From: a virus
IMG/VR virus record: IMGVR_UViG_3300033998_000286
Coordinates: 1 to 21,758 of that record
DNA length: 21,758 nucleotides
Reading direction: 5' to 3' (one strand)
Both the position numbers and the translations under genes were made by a program. The notes under the pieces were generated by a model that made no database searches, was not told the origin of the DNA, and was given only the letters and a program-made list of their open reading frames with translations. Below are positions 1 through 7,460 of this stretch, one piece after another (position 1 is the stretch's first letter; the number at the start of each line of letters is the position of its first letter).

Positions 1-623
1 ATCTGCGTGTCCGTGGCCACGTAGAGCCTCCCGGCCGTCCCCGGGGCAGGCTTGTTAGCGTCAGGGCCGGCCTGGATGGAGGGGACGGAGCCGGCATTGG
101 CAACTGCCCCGATAGTTTCAGGAGTTATCGCTTCAACTTCAGCTCTCAAATCATTAAGTTCCGAAGCGGTCGCAAAAACCAGCGACTCATCTATAATCGC
201 GCTGACGCTGGAGGCATTGCCCACGATCGTAATGATGTCGATGTTCTTCTCAACGATGTCCGGCCCGCCGCCGGCAGGAATATACTCTGCTGTGGCCCCG
301 GCATTGCCGTAGCAGTACAGTATCTCTCCGAGGTCGGGATCCTGAGCGAAGACACCCAACTCACGGAAGTAGAACCCCTCCGTGATTTCCTGGTTGGACA
401 GTACCGTGCCGATGAGAGCCTTACCGTCGGAGAGGCGTTTCATCTTGTTCAAAGGCAAGGACAGGACCTCATGTTTCAACGCCGTTAGGTCGACGATTGA
501 GCTTCCGCCCAGTTCCCCGTCACCTAAACCTATCCGGGTAAACGTAAGCTGTGTCCCCAGCTGGGCCTTGGCTTGAAGGGCCCGGCCCCTGTTGGTGATG
601 ACTAGACCCCCGAACGCACCCAT
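1..623 (-). CDS. H: Phage tail fibre protein, N-terminal part (P2 gpH / tail-collar fibre DUF3751 type), cut by the window edge
   Basis: Read on the minus strand, 207 codons are open from an ATG at 621-623 to the left edge, so the C-terminal receptor-binding part is missing. The start MGAFGGLVITNRGRALQAKA, then a TFTRIGLGDG segment and a FREIGVF-like stretch (FYFRELGVFA), are typical of the N-terminal baseplate-attachment domain of P2 gpH-like fibres. The last visible part (PETIGAVANA, then a GTAGRLYVATDT segment) looks like the start of the shaft of phage side fibres. The ATG follows the gpI stop directly (TAA then ATG), with AGGTGG about 5 bases upstream. Gene order I then H matches P2. Role: host recognition at the baseplate periphery. 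The family call is confident; receptor specificity cannot be read here. Confidence 0.85.
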   Translation of the reverse strand, partial: MGAFGGLVITNRGRALQAKAQLGTQLTFTRIGLGDGELGGSSIVDLTALKHEVLSLPLNKMKRLSDGKALIGTVLSNQEITEGFYFRELGVFAQDPDLGEILYCYGNAGATAEYIPAGGGPDIVEKNIDIITIVGNASSVSAIIDESLVFATASELNDLRAEVEAITPETIGAVANAGSVPSIQAGPDANKPAPGTAGRLYVATDTQ

Positions 624-1187
624 TTATACCACCTGCCGTATAGTCAGATTGTCGCCGGTGTAAACCACGCCGGCGTAAAAGAGAGATAAACTCTCGGTTT
701 GGGTTATCTCGACTTTCTCCAGCCAGGAGCGCGCGTTCTTGACACTATTTAGGGCCCGGATGAACTCCTGGGCCCTCTCTTGTGTCGCCGCCGGGTTATT
801 GGTAGTTACCTTGAAGTAATAGGGTTGGCCGCCATAGTCAAACCACTCCACAACTTGGCCGTCATCGAAAAGAGCTGTGATTAACTCTTCAACAGCCGCT
901 GGTGTGCCCTTACGCTTATGCCAGTCCAGAGAGCCTTTTACCAAGGACCTTTTTTGTTCCAGCGGAAGATCAGGCTCGTAAAAGTCAACGTGATACTGGC
1001 GAGCCAGTAGATCCAGCACAGGCCCGGAGAGATTGTCAAGCCTGGAAATAAAAAGGCACTGGTCTACGGCTTGAGTAACGGCCTTTAGTTCAGCATCCAA
1101 GGCGGCAGCTGCAGCCGCTACTTTAGGATCCTGGGCAATATTCGGTGGCAGGATATCAATCAATCGGATATCCCTAATGTTAATCAT
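624..1187 (-). CDS. I: Baseplate/tail protein I (P2 gpI family)
   Basis: A 187-residue protein starting at the ATG at 1187 (MINIRDIRLI), chosen because GGAGGG lies just upstream inside the end of gpJ; a longer reading from 1217 has no better signal. The N-terminal LPPNIAQDPKV segment, the QYHVDFYEPDLPLEQKR stretch and KGTPAAVEELI are typical of P2 gpI, and P2 gpI is of similar length (176 residues). It forms part of the baseplate between the wedge protein J and the fibre H. It overlaps the 3' end of gpJ by 8 bases and its stop abuts the fibre ATG, which suggests coupled translation. Confidence 0.85.
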   Translation of the reverse strand: MINIRDIRLIDILPPNIAQDPKVAAAAAALDAELKAVTQAVDQCLFISRLDNLSGPVLDLLARQYHVDFYEPDLPLEQKRSLVKGSLDWHKRKGTPAAVEELITALFDDGQVVEWFDYGGQPYYFKVTTNNPAATQERAQEFIRALNSVKNARSWLEKVEITQTESLSLFYAGVVYTGDNLTIRQVV

Positions 1188-2292
1188 CCTCCAGCCCTCC
1201 ATACTGTACCGTGACATTCCCGGCCACAGCTACCTGGGACGGAGTAATTGTCGTGAACACAGGCGATGTAACCTCTACCCGCTTGGCCCCGGCCGCCATC
1301 ACCCGCGCTATGAGTTCAGAAGGGTTAATGTCGCGCCCCAGGCGCGAGCGCTGCCAAGCCACGTAGTCGTTCACAGCAGCAGTAACGGCCTGCTGGATGT
1401 TAGCCGCTACAGTAGTATTCTCACTAGCAATCCAATAGGTGAGCACCACGTCGTAGTTCACAACCTCGGGCACCAAAACGGTAACATGATCCGTAAGCGG
1501 CCGGACGCGCTTATCATTGCACACTGAAGCCACTGCATCCAAGATTTCCTGGCTTGGAATTTGGCCGCCCTCGAGCAGGGGCCGGATCTCGATCTCCCCA
1601 GGCGCCGGCGATGTTACCGAAACATCGATGATAGACTGGTGCGCCGTTCGCGCCCAGTATTTGTATGCTTCGCTGGGGCCGGCAACAGAGAATCTCTCTG
1701 GGGCCTGGCGAATGCGCTCACGGAACGCATCGTCGGACTCAACATCAGCGCCGCCGGAGCTAGTAGTAATGTTGGTGACCGACTTTATCCAGGGGAGCGG
1801 GTCCACCAGCTTGTTGATCTGCCCGGGTTGCCAGCCGTTGCCACTCACGCCGGCAGTGGTACATTCCGCCGCCACGTCTATCTCCGTTGTGCCGGCCGGC
1901 ACCGTTGTGGCTGTCGTTGTGGCAAAAAACAACTTGCCGTCTGGGGTCGCCCTCGTACCGGCCGGGATAGTCACCGCCTGGGGCTGCGGAGCAGATAAGG
2001 TAAAACGCAACGTGGTCTTAGCAGATTGCGCTGGCAATCTTTCTGCACCAACCAAAGCTCCTAGGTGGTCCAGGTAAGAGCCAGCTGCATAGTGTAGGAG
2101 GTTCTGCTTAGCGGCGTAGTCGATCAGGACCCTCTGCTGGGCGATAATCGCAGCCACAGCCTCAAAGAAGAGCCGTACCGGATCTCCAGGGGCTAACTTG
2201 CGGCCGGAAATGCCTTCGTAAGTAGTGATAATGTTAGCCTCGATCTCACCAACGTCCTTGGACACGAACTGAATATCAGGCAGATTGCTCAA
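1180..2292 (-). CDS. J: Baseplate wedge protein J (P2 gpJ / Mu gp47 family)
   Basis: A 370-residue protein. The N-terminal half has the family pattern of a PGDPVRLFFEAVAAIIAQQR segment followed by LLHYAAGSYLDHLGALVGAE, then a Baseplate_J core with VPAGTTEIDVAAE, GQINKLVDPLPWI and ESDDAFRERIRQAPE. The C-terminal part is a mixed alpha/beta region ending in a TVQYGGLEDD tail. It forms the inner wedge of the contractile-tail baseplate, joining W and I. The start is a TTG at 2290-2292 with GAGG four bases upstream; it overlaps the end of gpW by 17 bases. It is longer than P2 gpJ (302 residues), closer to Mu gp47. Confidence 0.9.
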   Translation of the reverse strand: MSNLPDIQFVSKDVGEIEANIITTYEGISGRKLAPGDPVRLFFEAVAAIIAQQRVLIDYAAKQNLLHYAAGSYLDHLGALVGAERLPAQSAKTTLRFTLSAPQPQAVTIPAGTRATPDGKLFFATTTATTVPAGTTEIDVAAECTTAGVSGNGWQPGQINKLVDPLPWIKSVTNITTSSGGADVESDDAFRERIRQAPERFSVAGPSEAYKYWARTAHQSIIDVSVTSPAPGEIEIRPLLEGGQIPSQEILDAVASVCNDKRVRPLTDHVTVLVPEVVNYDVVLTYWIASENTTVAANIQQAVTAAVNDYVAWQRSRLGRDINPSELIARVMAAGAKRVEVTSPVFTTITPSQVAVAGNVTVQYGGLEDD

Positions 2293-2596
2293 CCAGCCTC
2301 ACCCTCACTTTCGGCCGGAGTACGCCTTCTTTGGCATCACCCTCGTAGGTGACCTGCGTTACCGCCGCCCGTGGTTCCCAAAGACGTACAGCAGCGATGA
2401 TTTCAGCAGTGAGCCTGGCTTGGGCCACAGGCAATGGCTCATCTAACATGGTGGCCGACAGGCCGAAATCCCGGTTGAGGGGTGTGGAGTACTTAGGCGT
2501 GCTGATAATCGTCTTGACATTTTGCAGGATCTCGGCCGTCTCCGAAGCCGGAGCAAAATCTATCTCCATAGCGCCTCCGCTAACTTCGAACTCCAT
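2276..2596 (-). CDS. W: Baseplate wedge protein W (P2 gpW / T4 gp25-like)
   Basis: A 106-residue protein of the GPW/gp25 family, with the core ILQNVKTIISTPKYSTPL followed by RDFGLSA (the family's T-P-x-x-x-x-P-L/M-x-x-x-FG pattern) and a C-terminal WEPRAAVTQVTY stretch. It belongs to the lysozyme-like fold wedge proteins that bind the sheath base in contractile injection machines. The ATG at 2594-2596 has GAGGGGG seven bases upstream. An alternative ATG twelve codons... ten codons further in (2566, MEIDFAPASE) has GGAGG only four bases away, so the exact N-terminus is uncertain. It sits between gpU and gpJ. Confidence 0.85.
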   Translation of the reverse strand: MEFEVSGGAMEIDFAPASETAEILQNVKTIISTPKYSTPLNRDFGLSATMLDEPLPVAQARLTAEIIAAVRLWEPRAAVTQVTYEGDAKEGVLRPKVRVRLVEQSA

Positions 2597-2610
2597 CAGC
2601 AAACCCCCTC

Positions 2611-3000
2611 TTAGACGTACTCCTCAAGTTCTACCTCAACCACACCTACAAGAACATTGCCGCGGTTATCAACGTGGGTCCATCTCTGCCTCAGTGATTT
2701 TACAACCCAGAGGTTAACGCCCAGTCCTTTACCTCCGATAACCAGCGGCACCGCTTTGCCTGACCTAGCCAACTCAACTAAGGCATCCATCTCCCTACGG
2801 GGGTTGATCCCATAAGAGACATCAAAGCGCATAGTAAACCTGATGGTATCAAGATCCGGGCCCAGGTATTCGGGCTTGGGCTTGGCAAGGTGTATGCCAT
2901 GCTTCCCCCACCGGCTGGCAGTCTCGCGCTCAAAGTCCTCAAAGGTGCGGATCGTGTCGGCCGACACAACGAATACCACGTCACCCAACGCACCGATCAC
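2611..3000 (-). CDS. U: Tail protein U (P2 gpU family)
   Basis: A 129-residue protein with the P2 gpU layout: an N-terminal MIGALGDVVFVVS strand pair, a TIRTFEDFERET segment with a following RWGKHG, a P-x-x-E-Y-LGPDLDTI strand and a GGKGLGVNLWVVKSL hairpin, ending in a strand with many valines and glutamates. GpU is involved in tail assembly/completion in P2-like phages. The start is GTG at 2998-3000, with AAGGGGG upstream; the spike gene V ends 10 bases before it. In P2 itself U lies next to T and D; here it lies between V and W, so the order is rearranged relative to P2. Confidence 0.75.
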   Translation of the reverse strand: MIGALGDVVFVVSADTIRTFEDFERETASRWGKHGIHLAKPKPEYLGPDLDTIRFTMRFDVSYGINPRREMDALVELARSGKAVPLVIGGKGLGVNLWVVKSLRQRWTHVDNRGNVLVGVVEVELEEYV

Positions 3001-3012
3001 GCCGCCACCCCC

Positions 3013-3492
3013 TTACTGTGGCTTACCTGTCAGCCCGCCGACATCGTTCTCCTGGTGAACGTGGTTCTTTAGAGAAATCCCGTCGGCAATTACGTCACCA
3101 GTCACGTTGACGTTACCCGCGGCTACAATGTTGACGGGTCCAACGGCATTAATAGTGAGAGTATGGGACGCCCGGTCGTACTCAACACTGGTTCCATCCT
3201 CAAAGCGAACCATCCGCTTGTCGGCGCTGGCCGCCGGGGGCTGATCTTCCCTCGAATAGATAGCGCCCAGGACGAACCCTTCGGCATTGCCTGTAGGCAG
3301 GAAGATGCACACCACATGCTCGCCCACGTCCGGTAGGTAATAATCCTTATTGCGCAGTGTCTGGCGCTGAAGTACCGGCAGGTCGTAAGAAACCAAACCA
3401 TGAGCCTCAAAAACGACTCGGGCCGTCGCGTTGACAGGATCAACCGCCGACACGCGTCCGACCCGAATCAGGTTTTTTAACACGTTTTCCAT
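3013..3492 (-). CDS. V: Baseplate assembly protein V, central tail spike (P2 gpV / Mu gp45 family)
   Basis: A 159-residue spike protein. Residues 1-85 form an OB-fold-like domain (GRVSAVDPVN, LPVLQRQTLRNKDYYLPDVG, then GEHVVCIFLPTGN and GFVLGAIYSRED). Residues 95-140 show short repeating strands (SVEYDRASHTLTI, then VNIVAAGNVNVTGDVIADG), typical of the triple beta-helix. The end SLKNHVHQEND holds His144-x-His146, the H-x-H motif that binds iron at the apex of P2/Mu spikes. It punctures the outer envelope layer on contraction. ATG at 3492 overlaps the gpD stop (TAATG). It is shorter than P2 gpV (211 residues). Confidence 0.9.
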   Translation of the reverse strand: MENVLKNLIRVGRVSAVDPVNATARVVFEAHGLVSYDLPVLQRQTLRNKDYYLPDVGEHVVCIFLPTGNAEGFVLGAIYSREDQPPAASADKRMVRFEDGTSVEYDRASHTLTINAVGPVNIVAAGNVNVTGDVIADGISLKNHVHQENDVGGLTGKPQ

Positions 3493-4508
3493 TAGTACCC
3501 CTCCAGCACCCGGCGCAGCTCCAACTTTACTGTGTAGCCTGGGCCGCTGTGCTCGGCCGTCTCGACGAAGTATTTGCCGTCGAACTTGCCCCAGCCCTGG
3601 ATCATTACCGTGACTCCAGCCACTAGGCGGATATCACCCATCATGGTTATGCTGAACTTTACTTCTTCCTTGTTCTTTTGCCGTAGCCTCATCTTGGCCA
3701 GGCGCTCGGCTTCGGCTATGCTGGTGACCCGTTCGTTGATGACAAGCGTTTTCCCGGTCTTGGGACGGTTCGGCGGTGTATAGGTATATCTGATGCTTTC
3801 TTTACCGTGGCCACCTTTATATTCAACCCGAGCTGCCGAGTAAACCTCGCGAGTCGCAGATATGGCCGAATATGAAATGACCGACGACTTGCCCCTAACG
3901 ATAGTCGTGATAGGTGCCATCTTTTCGTACTTACTTTCGTCAAAGACCACGACCTGTTTATTTGTAACCTTCAGGGCCAAGCCGGCATCCTCACATAGCC
4001 GGAGGAGAAATGCCAAGTCCGACTCCTCGGTCTGTTCAATGCGGTCATACTCCGGGTTATAGTCGGCATCATACAGGAGCTTCAAGCCGGCACCACCGGC
4101 AATATCCTTGGCAATAACTGATAACCGCGTTTTTTCCCAGGCTCTCGTTTTGTCTTCCCCGACAAGGGAAGAAGATACTGGGACGGAAAGGGCTTTTATC
4201 TTAACAGTATCCGGTGGACCGGATGATTCAATTTCATCGACTTCAAATTTCCCTAGGGGTAGTTTTTGAACCTGTCCCTCCCGCTCCCAGTGCTGGACCA
4301 ACAAAGAAGCCACAAGGGTAGCGCCCTTCTCCGGCATCCAAGAGGATCTCCAGAGGCCTGCTCGATCCTCAAGCGAGATCTGAAGGTCGTCTGCCTTGCC
4401 GCTGGCATAGTCGGTATAGGAGAAGTCAAGCAGATAGGGTGCCAAATCCGCAGAAATATCCCGGTTGCCATAGGTTAGGAGGAGCCGTGCCCGCCGGGTC
4501 TCGGCCAT
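3492..4508 (-). CDS. D: Tail hub protein D (P2 gpD, 'late control D' family)
   Basis: A 338-residue protein beginning MAETRRARLLLTYGNRDI, with the early SYTDYASGKADDLQISLEDR segment (the family's D-x-x-G-xx-D-x-x-x-I-x-L-xD pattern), a mid-section DEIESSGPPDTVKIKA, and a late AEHSGPGYTVKLELRRV end. This is the VgrG/gp27-like hub that carries the spike V. Despite the name 'late control D' it is structural in the tail. The ATG at 4508 overlaps the gpX stop (TAATG) and has GGGAGGGAG a few bases upstream; a 7-codon extension is open but lacks a better signal. It sits between X and V. Confidence 0.88.
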   Translation of the reverse strand: MAETRRARLLLTYGNRDISADLAPYLLDFSYTDYASGKADDLQISLEDRAGLWRSSWMPEKGATLVASLLVQHWEREGQVQKLPLGKFEVDEIESSGPPDTVKIKALSVPVSSSLVGEDKTRAWEKTRLSVIAKDIAGGAGLKLLYDADYNPEYDRIEQTEESDLAFLLRLCEDAGLALKVTNKQVVVFDESKYEKMAPITTIVRGKSSVISYSAISATREVYSAARVEYKGGHGKESIRYTYTPPNRPKTGKTLVINERVTSIAEAERLAKMRLRQKNKEEVKFSITMMGDIRLVAGVTVMIQGWGKFDGKYFVETAEHSGPGYTVKLELRRVLEGY

Positions 4509-4717
4509 TATGCTCCCTCCCGCTTCCACGGGGGCAGAGTTGCCGGGGCGGGTGCTTCTATTTCAGGGACCTTAAGCCTTATATTGGCATTAAAAAACAC
4601 CGTCTCGCGGTGCTCGGGATTAGCCTCTATCAGCTTTGTCATATAAAATTCGCTGCCATAAACTTTAAACGCAATTAAGTCCCAGGTATCGCCTTGCACC
4701 GTCACATACTCACGCAT
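4508..4717 (-). CDS. X: Tail protein X (P2 gpX family, LysM-like)
   Basis: A 69-residue protein, close in size to P2 gpX (67 residues). The N-terminal YVTVQGDTWDLIAFKVYGSE segment is a LysM-like pattern (V-Q-x-G-D-T-x-x-x-I-A), followed by LIEANPEHRETVFFNANI and a proline-rich tail (PAPATLPPW). LysM-like X proteins sit in the baseplate hub region, near D. Its start overlaps the 3' end of the tape measure gene by 8 bases, and its stop shares a base with the start of D. Confidence 0.85.
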   Translation of the reverse strand: MREYVTVQGDTWDLIAFKVYGSEFYMTKLIEANPEHRETVFFNANIRLKVPEIEAPAPATLPPWKREGA

Positions 4718-6974
4718 AGCTCAACCGCCTTTCCTGGCGTAGATAGGACCTGAAGCGTGCTGCAAAGTCATCTTCTGCGTCCTTAGCCGCTCGCCTGACC
4801 TGCCCCTCGACGTCCCGGCCGCCGTAGATATTATAGACAGGTGCGTAAGTAATGCTGGCCCCGGCAGTCGGCCGCACGCCCAGCATCTCACCCGCCTTCG
4901 CCCATATCGACAATGCCCGGGGTGAGCCGTCCAGAGGAATGGCAGCTTCTGGGCCTTCTTCAGCAAACCAGGCAACATGTGGACGGGTGAAAATGCCTCC
5001 TGTCGCATGCCGTGGAATGCTCATGTTGGCAGCAACGGCGTTTTCCCCGCCCCCCAAACCTAAGAAAGACTTAACCTTGTCCCATTTATCCCCAAGCCAG
5101 GCTAGCTTTTCTCTTAGCCAGGCAAATTTCCCTTCCAACCAGTCAAATACGCCGGCAAATCGGTTTCTGATCCCTTCAACAAACTGGCGAAGAGCCTCTC
5201 TGGGATCGTTCCAGAGAGTAATAAACCAAGCCTTTACCTTGTCCCAGTTCTTTATCAGCAAATAACCGGCACCAATCAACAACCCTATGCCTGCTATTAC
5301 CAGGCCGATAGGGTTGGCGTTCAATGCTGCGTTAAAAAGCCACTGTGCTGCCGTCCACGCTTTGGTAGCGGCCGTGATTATCACCATCTTGCCGTAATAA
5401 AGCGCCAACCTCCCCGCTGACAGCAGACCCTGCCCCGCTTTCATAGCCATGTTCCACAGCCACTGTGCTGCCGTCCACGCTTTGGTAGCACCAGTGGCCA
5501 GCTTTTGGCCCAGTTCCATCCTTCTGGTCCAGGCATAAAGCTTTATGAACGGCGTAGCGATAATGGCGCTAACATACCCAAGACCCCACAGCGCCACGCT
5601 AAGTCCCAAAACGCTGCTTGTGCCGAGTGTGACAGCCTTGGCCAACTGCGGGTGTTCGTCCGCAAACCTCTGGACCCACCCAATTACTTCTGCCGCCTTG
5701 TTCGACAGTATAGTGACATAGGGAAGCAAAATATTGCCGATGGAAATTCCTAACGCCGCAGCACGATTTTTCAGCAATATAAGGCTGTTTCCGGCCGTTG
5801 CTGCCCGTGCCTCGAATTCTTTCTGCATGCTACCGGTGTATTGGGAAGCGTCGCCGACCTTCTTGAAGTTTTGCTCAAGAGCCCCTAGGTTGGTTAAGAG
5901 CGGCGCAATTGCACCGATGCTTTCTTTGCCGAAGAGATCACTCAGCACCGCTGCCCGCTTATACTCCGGCAGCTTTTGCAGGGCACGCAGAACTTTAAGA
6001 ATCGCCCCTTCGGCATCCTTTTGCATTAACTTGGCCATTGTTTTGGCGTTCAAGCCAAGCGCCTTAAACGCCTCGGCCTGACTCTTGGTGGCCCCTTCGC
6101 CGGCTGTAAGGCCGAGAATCAGGTTCTTTATCCCCGTCGCCGCAACTTCCTCGGTGATACCGGCCGATACCATTGTTGCGCCCAGGGCAGCTATCTGGCC
6201 CGCCGCCGCGCCACCCACTTCTCCTAGCGGGCCAATCCTGCGCACTACTTCGGAAATCTTCGGCGCCGAGGCCGCTGTTGTGTTCCCCAGGTAGTTTATT
6301 TGGTCAGCAAGTGCGACAACCTGCTGTTGGTTCATGCGAAACGCCGCTCGCCACTCGGCCATCATTTGCCCGGCTTCTTCTGCCGTAATGTCGAAGGCTA
6401 CGCCCATTTTTGCCGCGGCGTCGGCAAAACTAATAAGCTCTTCACGAGCTATCCCTGCCTGACCGCCAGCAGCGACTATTTGTGCTAGGCCGCTTGCGGC
6501 CATCGGGATCCGAGTAGAGAGCGTTAGTATGTCCCTACTCATCTCCGCAAACTGCTTTGGCGTCTCGAAGTCCACCACTTTTCGGACGTCGGCCATGGCA
6601 GATTCAAAATCCATAGCCATTTTTACCGGAGCACCTACTGTTACGGCAGTTTCGACTGCCCCCAGGAGGCCCGCCCTCATCCGGCCCCGAAACTCGTCCA
6701 CACGCTGTTCAAGATTGATGGCTCCCGCCAAATTCTTTTGAGCTCTTTCTGCTTTCTGCAACTGGTCCGTCAACTTCGCATAGGACGCCGCATATTCTTC
6801 GGTGCTGATAGCGCCGGTTTTTTGTGCTTTTTCCAACTCGCGGAGCTCGGCCCGAAGGGATGAGATTCGCTGATTCAGCTGCTGCAACCTGCCCGCGGCA
6901 GATGTGAAAGTACTGCCGAAAGAAGAGTTGACCTTCCCAGCAATCTCGATTGCCATTTCGAATACGCGCGCCAC
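4710..6974 (-). CDS. T: Tail tape measure protein (P2 gpT type)
   Basis: A 754-residue protein that sets tail length and is ejected with the DNA. A coiled coil covers about residues 20-95 (AGRLQQLNQRISSLRAELRE and onwards). A TP901-type tape-measure core follows (FESAMADVRKVVDFET, then GLAQIVAAGGQAGI). Hydrophobic segments lie near LGLSVALWGLGYVSAIIAT and IGLVIAGIGLLIGAGYLLI, and the C-terminus has the common ATGGIFTRPHVAWFAEEGPE motif. The start GTG at 6972-6974 has AAGGAGG nine bases upstream; it lies 4 bases after the E' stop. An ATG 42 bases upstream is open but poorly placed. The gene contains a 32-base direct repeat. Confidence 0.92.
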   Translation of the reverse strand: MARVFEMAIEIAGKVNSSFGSTFTSAAGRLQQLNQRISSLRAELRELEKAQKTGAISTEEYAASYAKLTDQLQKAERAQKNLAGAINLEQRVDEFRGRMRAGLLGAVETAVTVGAPVKMAMDFESAMADVRKVVDFETPKQFAEMSRDILTLSTRIPMAASGLAQIVAAGGQAGIAREELISFADAAAKMGVAFDITAEEAGQMMAEWRAAFRMNQQQVVALADQINYLGNTTAASAPKISEVVRRIGPLGEVGGAAAGQIAALGATMVSAGITEEVAATGIKNLILGLTAGEGATKSQAEAFKALGLNAKTMAKLMQKDAEGAILKVLRALQKLPEYKRAAVLSDLFGKESIGAIAPLLTNLGALEQNFKKVGDASQYTGSMQKEFEARAATAGNSLILLKNRAAALGISIGNILLPYVTILSNKAAEVIGWVQRFADEHPQLAKAVTLGTSSVLGLSVALWGLGYVSAIIATPFIKLYAWTRRMELGQKLATGATKAWTAAQWLWNMAMKAGQGLLSAGRLALYYGKMVIITAATKAWTAAQWLFNAALNANPIGLVIAGIGLLIGAGYLLIKNWDKVKAWFITLWNDPREALRQFVEGIRNRFAGVFDWLEGKFAWLREKLAWLGDKWDKVKSFLGLGGGENAVAANMSIPRHATGGIFTRPHVAWFAEEGPEAAIPLDGSPRALSIWAKAGEMLGVRPTAGASITYAPVYNIYGGRDVEGQVRRAAKDAEDDFAARFRSYLRQERRLSYA
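5338..5489. repeat. Pair of identical 32-base direct repeats inside the tape measure gene
   Basis: The 32 bases at 5338-5369 are repeated exactly at 5458-5489. The copies start 120 bases apart, which is 40 codons, so the reading frame is kept. They encode two copies of ATKAWTAAQWL in the hydrophobic part of the tape measure protein. The spacing and frame suggest an internal duplication, or recent gene conversion between two existing protein repeats. Confidence 0.9.
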
Positions 6975-6978
6975 TGTC

Positions 6979-7412
6979 TCATCCCTCCTTGGACAGGACC
7001 TTAATGGCCACGTCAACCCAGTCGCTTAGTTCCGTAAGGGGCAATGATAGCCAATACGAAACCGGGGTAAAGGCGCTCATAGCCAGCCGGAGGCTAACCT
7101 CCATGAGCACGCGCCGAACGCTTGCCCCGAATCCTAGCCGAGCAAAAAATTCTGCACGGTCATAGTCACGGTCGTGAAATCTTTGGCCGGCAGGGATAAT
7201 ATCAGGTCAACCGGCACCTTGCCTGCCTTGGCAGCCACGAGGGCCAGATAAGTTTTGGACAGCTCGGGAACAGGAGAATTATCTCCCAGGGCTCTAGTCT
7301 GGTTAGAAGCCGAGATGAGATCTTGTCCGGTCAGGGCTTCAAGGTCCAGCTCAATCTCTGGATACTCTTTGCCGTCATAGATGTGAGGCTTCGCAAAAAC
7401 GATCCTTTCCAT
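6979..7412 (-). CDS. E+E': Tail assembly chaperone gpE+E', made by -1 programmed frameshift
   Basis: Translation starts at the gpE ATG (7410-7412), follows gpE for 90 codons to the TTG at 7143-7145, slips back one base on T TTT TTG, and continues for 54 codons in the -1 frame to a TGA at 6979-6981, giving 144 residues. The extension runs from ARLGFGASVRR to VDVAIKVLSKEG and contains SYWLSLPLTELSDWV, the L-P-L-x-E-L-xx-W pattern of E'-type extensions. P2 makes a gpE+E' of very similar size from the same heptamer. The E' frame has no start of its own and no independent ribosome-binding site, and it overlaps the zero-frame stop, as expected. It is likely to act as a chaperone on the tape measure protein encoded next. 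Confidence 0.88.
7134..7412 (-). CDS. E: Tail assembly chaperone gpE (P2 gpE / Mu gp41-like)
   Basis: A 92-residue product of the unshifted frame. MERIVFAKPHIYDGKEYPEI and the EIELDLEALTGQDLI segment match the gpE/tail assembly chaperone pattern, in which a short strand-rich N-terminus leads to a 'D-L-x-x-L-T-G-x-D' turn. The length is almost that of P2 gpE (91 residues). ATG at 7410-7412 has AAAGGAG nine bases upstream; a GTG two codons earlier would be too close to it. The gene ends in ...QNFLLG and a TAG, with the slippery heptamer five codons before the stop. It lies between the tube gene and the tape measure, the conserved position for these chaperones. Confidence 0.88.
   Translation of the reverse strand: MERIVFAKPHIYDGKEYPEIELDLEALTGQDLISASNQTRALGDNSPVPELSKTYLALVAAKAGKVPVDLILSLPAKDFTTVTMTVQNFLLG
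7143..7149 (-). other. Slippery heptamer T TTT TTG for -1 ribosomal frameshift
   Basis: On the minus strand the zero frame reads AAT TTT TTG CTC GGC TAG, which gives the X XXY YYZ heptamer T TTT TTG in the right phase. A -1 shift here opens 54 further codons. The same heptamer is used in P2 gene E. No strong downstream hairpin is obvious by eye; a weak structure cannot be excluded. Confidence 0.88.
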
Positions 7413-7439
7413 CAACACCGGCTCCTTTCATGGTATAAT
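7412..7439 (+). promoter_or_regulatory. Extended -10 promoter on the plus strand for the antisense membrane protein
   Basis: The -10 box TATAAT is perfect at 7434-7439, with TGG directly before it (extended -10, TGn). A weak -35 candidate TCAACA lies at 7412-7417, 16 bases upstream, across the start codon of gpE. A transcript would start near 7446. This promoter faces the opposite way to the tail operon, so it is unlikely to serve it. Confidence 0.75.
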
Positions 7440-7460
7440 CAGAAAAAAGAGGTGATTCGG

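Noticed and set aside
5338-5489. CRISPR-like or transposon-like direct repeat
   Set aside because: Only two copies, in frame and 40 codons apart within a coding region; a protein repeat explains it.
6975-7016. ATG at 7016 as the tape measure start
   Set aside because: It overlaps E' and has no SD; GTG at 6974 has AAGGAGG nine bases away and gives the typical short N-terminus.
7323-7460. Longer N-terminus for the antisense membrane protein
   Set aside because: The extra codons lie upstream of the predicted transcript start and run over gpE; the GTG at 7461 has the only good SD.
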